This document shows positions 1 to 23,439 of a stretch of DNA of 23,439 nucleotides, piece after piece; the stretch's first letter is position 1; every line of letters begins with the position of its first letter. The translations under genes and the position numbers were made by a program. The notes under the pieces are model-generated. The model was not told the DNA's origin and searched no databases. It was given only the letters and a program-made list of their open reading frames with translations. The DNA is from Botryllus schlosseri (taxonomy: Eukaryota; Chordata; Ascidiacea; Stolidobranchia; Styelidae). The stretch covers positions 1 through 23,439 of the forward strand of contig ATSW01010077.1 of the NCBI GenBank assembly GCA_000444245.1. The letters are read 5' to 3'.

Positions 1-492
1 TTCATTGAATACTATTTTGTTTTCTATGCTTCAAACTTAAAATTTACATTAAATACGATTAATCCCTGTATAGGTGGATAATGTATCTATTCAGGAATCC
101 GGCCCGCCAAGTACTTCATTTCCCCATATCCGGCCCGCCGACTGGAGAAGTTGCCCGCCCCTGATTTAGACTGTCACACGTCTATGGTCAGGCGTTTGGT
201 AGCAAAGTATTTCTACTTTTCATAGTGCCCCAGCTGGTTTTGCCTAATAGCACTACTTAATCATGTAGTTATGATTTTAGAGTACTATTATTTTCAGTTA
301 TTTATGCAAAACTTGATTGTAGCTAGTAGTTCTTGCTTATTACTAGAAAATCTCAACTTCTATTTTTACTCAAGTAGAAATTTATGATGCCACTTCTACC
401 CGAGTTCTAACGATTACTACTTTGTCCACCTCTGGATACAGTCCCATGTAACTCTGCCTGTGCCGCTGATCGCTTTCATCTTGTATTTTCAG
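1..492 (+). other. 3' part of the last intron of the upstream gene
   Basis: No coding exon is visible here. The stretch ends in a pyrimidine-rich acceptor (TTGTATTTTCAG) at 481-492, directly before the Arg/Ser-rich terminal exon. Its left part, up to 163, is the end of a hAT-like DNA transposon described separately. The rest is AT-rich single-copy-looking sequence in which I see nothing else. Confidence 0.6.
90..163 (-). mobile_element. Terminal fragment of a hAT-like non-autonomous DNA transposon
   Basis: Read on the minus strand, the element begins at 163 with CAGGGGCGGGCAACTT. It continues into two copies of GGCGGGCCGGAT (complement of 128-139 and 97-108). A CAGGGG terminus followed by GGGCCGG subterminal repeats is typical of hAT superfamily ends in many animals. 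The opposite terminus is not in the window, so the element is either truncated or extends left of base 1. The 8 bases after it (164-171, ATTTAGAC) are the candidate target-site duplication, but the partner copy is not visible. There is no transposase coding in the visible part. Confidence 0.55.
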
Positions 493-673
493 TAAGCCAT
501 CAAACAGAAGCCGAGAGAGACCTTCACCTCCCAGAAGGAGGAACAGAAGCCCTGACAACAAGGTCCAAAAAGGAGTAGGGAAGGGTTCCGGGTCTTCGTC
601 CTCGTCTGACTCTTCGTCCGGATCCGATTCGGATTCAAGCAGCTCGTCAAACTCGTCAGGATCGGAGAAGTGA
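493..673 (+). CDS. C-terminal exon of an upstream Arg/Ser-rich protein (partial gene)
   Basis: This is the last coding exon of a gene that begins outside the window. After the acceptor AG at 491-492, the first base completes a split codon. Sixty codons then run to TGA at 671-673. The translation starts KPSNRSRERPSPPRRRNRSP and continues through a Lys/Gly linker into an almost pure Ser tail with Asp, Gly and Asn, ending SGSEK. The RS/RP-rich part followed by an acidic Ser run is typical of splicing-related SR-like proteins, whose Ser residues are substrates of SRPK/CLK kinases, but the low complexity prevents naming the family member. The complementary strand gives a 67-codon ORF here, which I regard as a shadow because splice site, stop and poly(A) signal all fit the + strand. 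Confidence 0.7.
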
Positions 674-872
674 GAGATTTTCGATCCGGCACCAGATGAA
701 AGCTCTTACCTTCATTTTAAAGTTGGCCGCTGCGTCCGAGTAACAAGGGATTCAATTGTACAACTGCCGTATCGCATTGCTGATACTTGAGAAAGAAAAA
801 ATTCAGTCGTTGGCAACATTTGAATGGCGGTATTTTTTAGACATGCTTGTCGCTCCGATCGATGAATTTTTT

Positions 873-878
873 AATAAA
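873..878 (+). terminator. Poly(A) signal AATAAA of the upstream gene
   Basis: A canonical AATAAA hexamer lies 200 bases after the TGA at 671-673. A GT-rich stretch (GGTTTTGTTGTGATAGTG, about 895-912) sits at the right distance for the downstream cleavage element. This implies a 3' UTR of roughly 674-895. Confidence 0.65.
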
Positions 879-1069
879 TTCGTTAAGAAATCACTGGTTT
901 TGTTGTGATAGTGATTGCAGAGTAGACTGTGTTGAGACTCGTCCTGGAACGTAACTTTAGCCTAAGATGGTCTGTAACAATCCTCTGTTGTGATTAATTC
1001 GTTGCCCCAGCTCAGGAATGAAGAGGGTTCATTTCCGTCTGCATCATTGCTTTTCAACCTGTGTGGCGG

Positions 1070-1125
1070 TTCGCACTTGTGCGAATCAAAACAATTTCAG
1101 TGCGAATGACGAAGGTGGTGCGAAT
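1070..1125. repeat. Cluster of GTGCGAA motif copies (one inverted, three direct)
   Basis: TTCGCAC at 1070-1076 faces GTGCGAA at 1079-1085 as a perfect 7-bp inverted repeat with a 2-base gap. GTGCGAAT recurs at 1100-1107 and 1118-1125. Four copies in 56 bases is far above chance. The position between the upstream gene's poly(A) site and the myosin start is compatible with a promoter-proximal binding-site cluster, but the factor is unknown. Confidence 0.45.
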
Positions 1126-2308
1126 GAAAATCGGGAGTAATTGTTAATTTTTCTGACGTGGAATAACTCAAATAAACCTAATATGAAATTTAGGGTCAGT
1201 GTAACTTTTGTAGTTGTGAGTTTCTTTGCTCTTCTCATATAACCTGCTCGCGAGACAGAAGTCGGAGCAACGTAAGGTAGCGAGCTCTAATGTGCATATA
1301 CTTTCCTTTGTCGTTTTCACCTTATGTTCCAAGAGATAAGGCATAAGCGTGGGTTTGCTGGTCTGCATCATTCAGGTGAGAAAGAACTGCAAGGTTATGG
1401 AGCTAACATCTCACCCCTGCTTAGGCTCCTGGTGGAAAGTCGTGGATATCAGGACCATGAACAGCAACCTAGGCTACTGATCGACAAGCTGGACGTTCCG
1501 CCATTAGGCTATTTGCTAATATTCTGATGCGGCGTAACTACTCCGGTCATTTCATGACAAACATCTGTGCAATCATGGAATACATGCTGATCCAAATCTC
1601 GCTGAAAGTTGGCCTCTGGTATCTGGCTCCAACCATAAGATTCGATTCGTCAGACGATGAATTCACTTTGACTTTCGAAGACAATAGCTTCATGATAAAA
1701 TACCAAGTAAATCCAATGGTAAACCTCCCAGGTCATACAATTTACAATTGTACATGGCATTCGCTCGCATTGCAGCCAGCAACCGCGTCCTGCTCATCAG
1801 GTCGAAATCGTTCTGCAGCAATCGATGTCACTGAAGCGTGAATCACGTGACCGGCATAACATCGAAAAACTGACGGGTGCGGTTCCCAGCATCAACACAT
1901 TATCATCGATCGCCTTAGTTTCGCATTCGTCTACGAGTTGGCCAGAGGGGGAGAAATTCTTTATTTACGAAAAAGTAGCATTAGTATACTTAACACAAAT
2001 AAGACCAAAGATTTGCACTGGGCTAATTGTTACGTAGGTGCTAGAATTTTACTTGCAAGTCTTCTCGATCGTTTGAGCAAAACGCTCCCCCGCACAGCTT
2101 CGTAACGCCGTACCGTTATGTACGTATACGCGGCTCATCGTGGACGCAAATGATTAGGCTTGAGCAATATAGCAAAATTTATTTACTATTTATTAGGTTT
2201 TCTACTACTTGATGCAATACTATTCTATAGACTTTTACCAAAGGTTGTAATTTGTTGATTCAACTCTTGCATATATTTCATTCTAATCATTTATAGCCTA
2301 TATTTCAG

Positions 2309-2377
2309 TTGGTAGTATTTTTGGTTAATACGCCAATACTGTTCGAGTGGATTTTGTGTTGGACATAATCTATCACT
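2309..2377 (+). promoter_or_regulatory. Probable 5' UTR part of the first coding exon of the myosin gene
   Basis: An acceptor-like CCTATATTTCAG ends at 2308, 69 bases before the start codon, suggesting an upstream untranslated exon and a 5' UTR intron. An in-frame TAA at 2366-2368 shows the myosin reading frame cannot extend further upstream in this exon. This fixes ATG 2378 as the start. The base at -3 is A, a favourable initiation context. Confidence 0.45.
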
Positions 2378-23328
<20,951 letters not shown>

Positions 23329-23439
23329 GTACTTGGTTTTTTTTCTGGACCCTTGGCCACTAACCCTGTGAATATCAAAGAAGGCCGTAGGATAAATGCA
23401 AAAACCACATCAATAAAAGAAAAAGCATAACTTGAAAGT
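23329..23439 (+). other. Start of intron 30
   Basis: Begins GTACTTGG. The window ends in this intron, leaving the rest of the rod and the tailpiece unseen. Confidence 0.7.

Larger units (their letters stand above)
674..2377. other. 3' UTR of upstream gene, intergenic DNA and 5' region of the myosin gene
   Basis: After the poly(A) signal at 873 there is about 1.4 kb without a convincing exon before the myosin start codon. It holds a cluster of GTGCGAAT heptamer/octamer copies at 1070-1125 (listed separately). Several ORFs of 60-104 codons lie between 1324 and 2037, but none has a recognisable domain or good splice context. The myosin promoter and first untranslated exon must lie here or in the upstream gene. 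I see no clear TATA box and no clear first-exon donor. Confidence 0.5.

Noticed and set aside
1527-1841. 104-codon + strand ORF whose YSG...EYM...PTIRF...EFTLTF spacing faintly recalls fatty-acid-binding proteins
   Set aside because: Only the first ~55 codons show the resemblance, the second half of the family is absent, spacings are off by several residues and there are no supporting splice sites. Most likely chance.
1324-2037. Other small ORFs between the upstream gene and myosin
   Set aside because: No domain, no good start context and no splice structure; length is within chance expectation.

Overview
This is a eukaryotic, almost certainly metazoan and probably invertebrate, genomic window. 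It is dominated by one long intron-rich gene on the + strand: a class II myosin heavy chain of the non-muscle/smooth-muscle type (the zipper / MYH9-MYH10-MYH11-MYH14 group). I placed 30 consecutive coding segments between 2378 and 23328, plus one alternative copy of a segment and one candidate microexon. Splice phases join without a gap from the start codon to the 29th segment (1,419 codons). About 80 more codons follow before the window ends, so the last quarter of the rod and the tailpiece lie outside. Species cannot be named from the sequence. Single Ns around 17.3-17.7 kb and an apparent one-base frameshift near 23.25 kb suggest draft assembly.

Layout: 1-492 is the last intron of an upstream + strand gene and carries one end of a hAT-like DNA transposon. 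493-673 is that gene's terminal coding exon (Arg/Ser-rich tail), followed by a 3' UTR and AATAAA at 873. 674-2377 is intergenic plus the myosin 5' region. 2378-15514 encodes the motor domain and the two IQ (light-chain) sites. 16178-23328 encodes the first ~650 residues of the coiled-coil rod. Intron 3 (4292-6247) holds a CpG-rich block ending in two perfect CArG boxes. Intron 4 (6354-10221) holds a candidate loop-1 microexon and an unrecognised coding-like ORF. Intron 23 (17240-20414) is built of duplicated repeat blocks and a tRNA-like SINE head.

The most interesting features concern isoform control. The segment encoding the start of the relay helix, right after switch II, exists as two 87-nt in-frame copies (11840-11926 and 12365-12451). 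They differ at 20 bases but only 3 residues, so they look like an old, selected pair of mutually exclusive exons. The intron between them contains two long perfect or near-perfect hairpins and a CA-rich tract. A 15-nt microexon with a GC-AG donor would alter loop 1 at the nucleotide gate. The intron at 10443-10854 has the hallmarks of a minor-spliceosome (U12-type) intron. The paired CArG boxes suggest SRF-responsive intragenic control. Together these point to one myosin II gene diversified by splicing at two mechanically critical motor sites.
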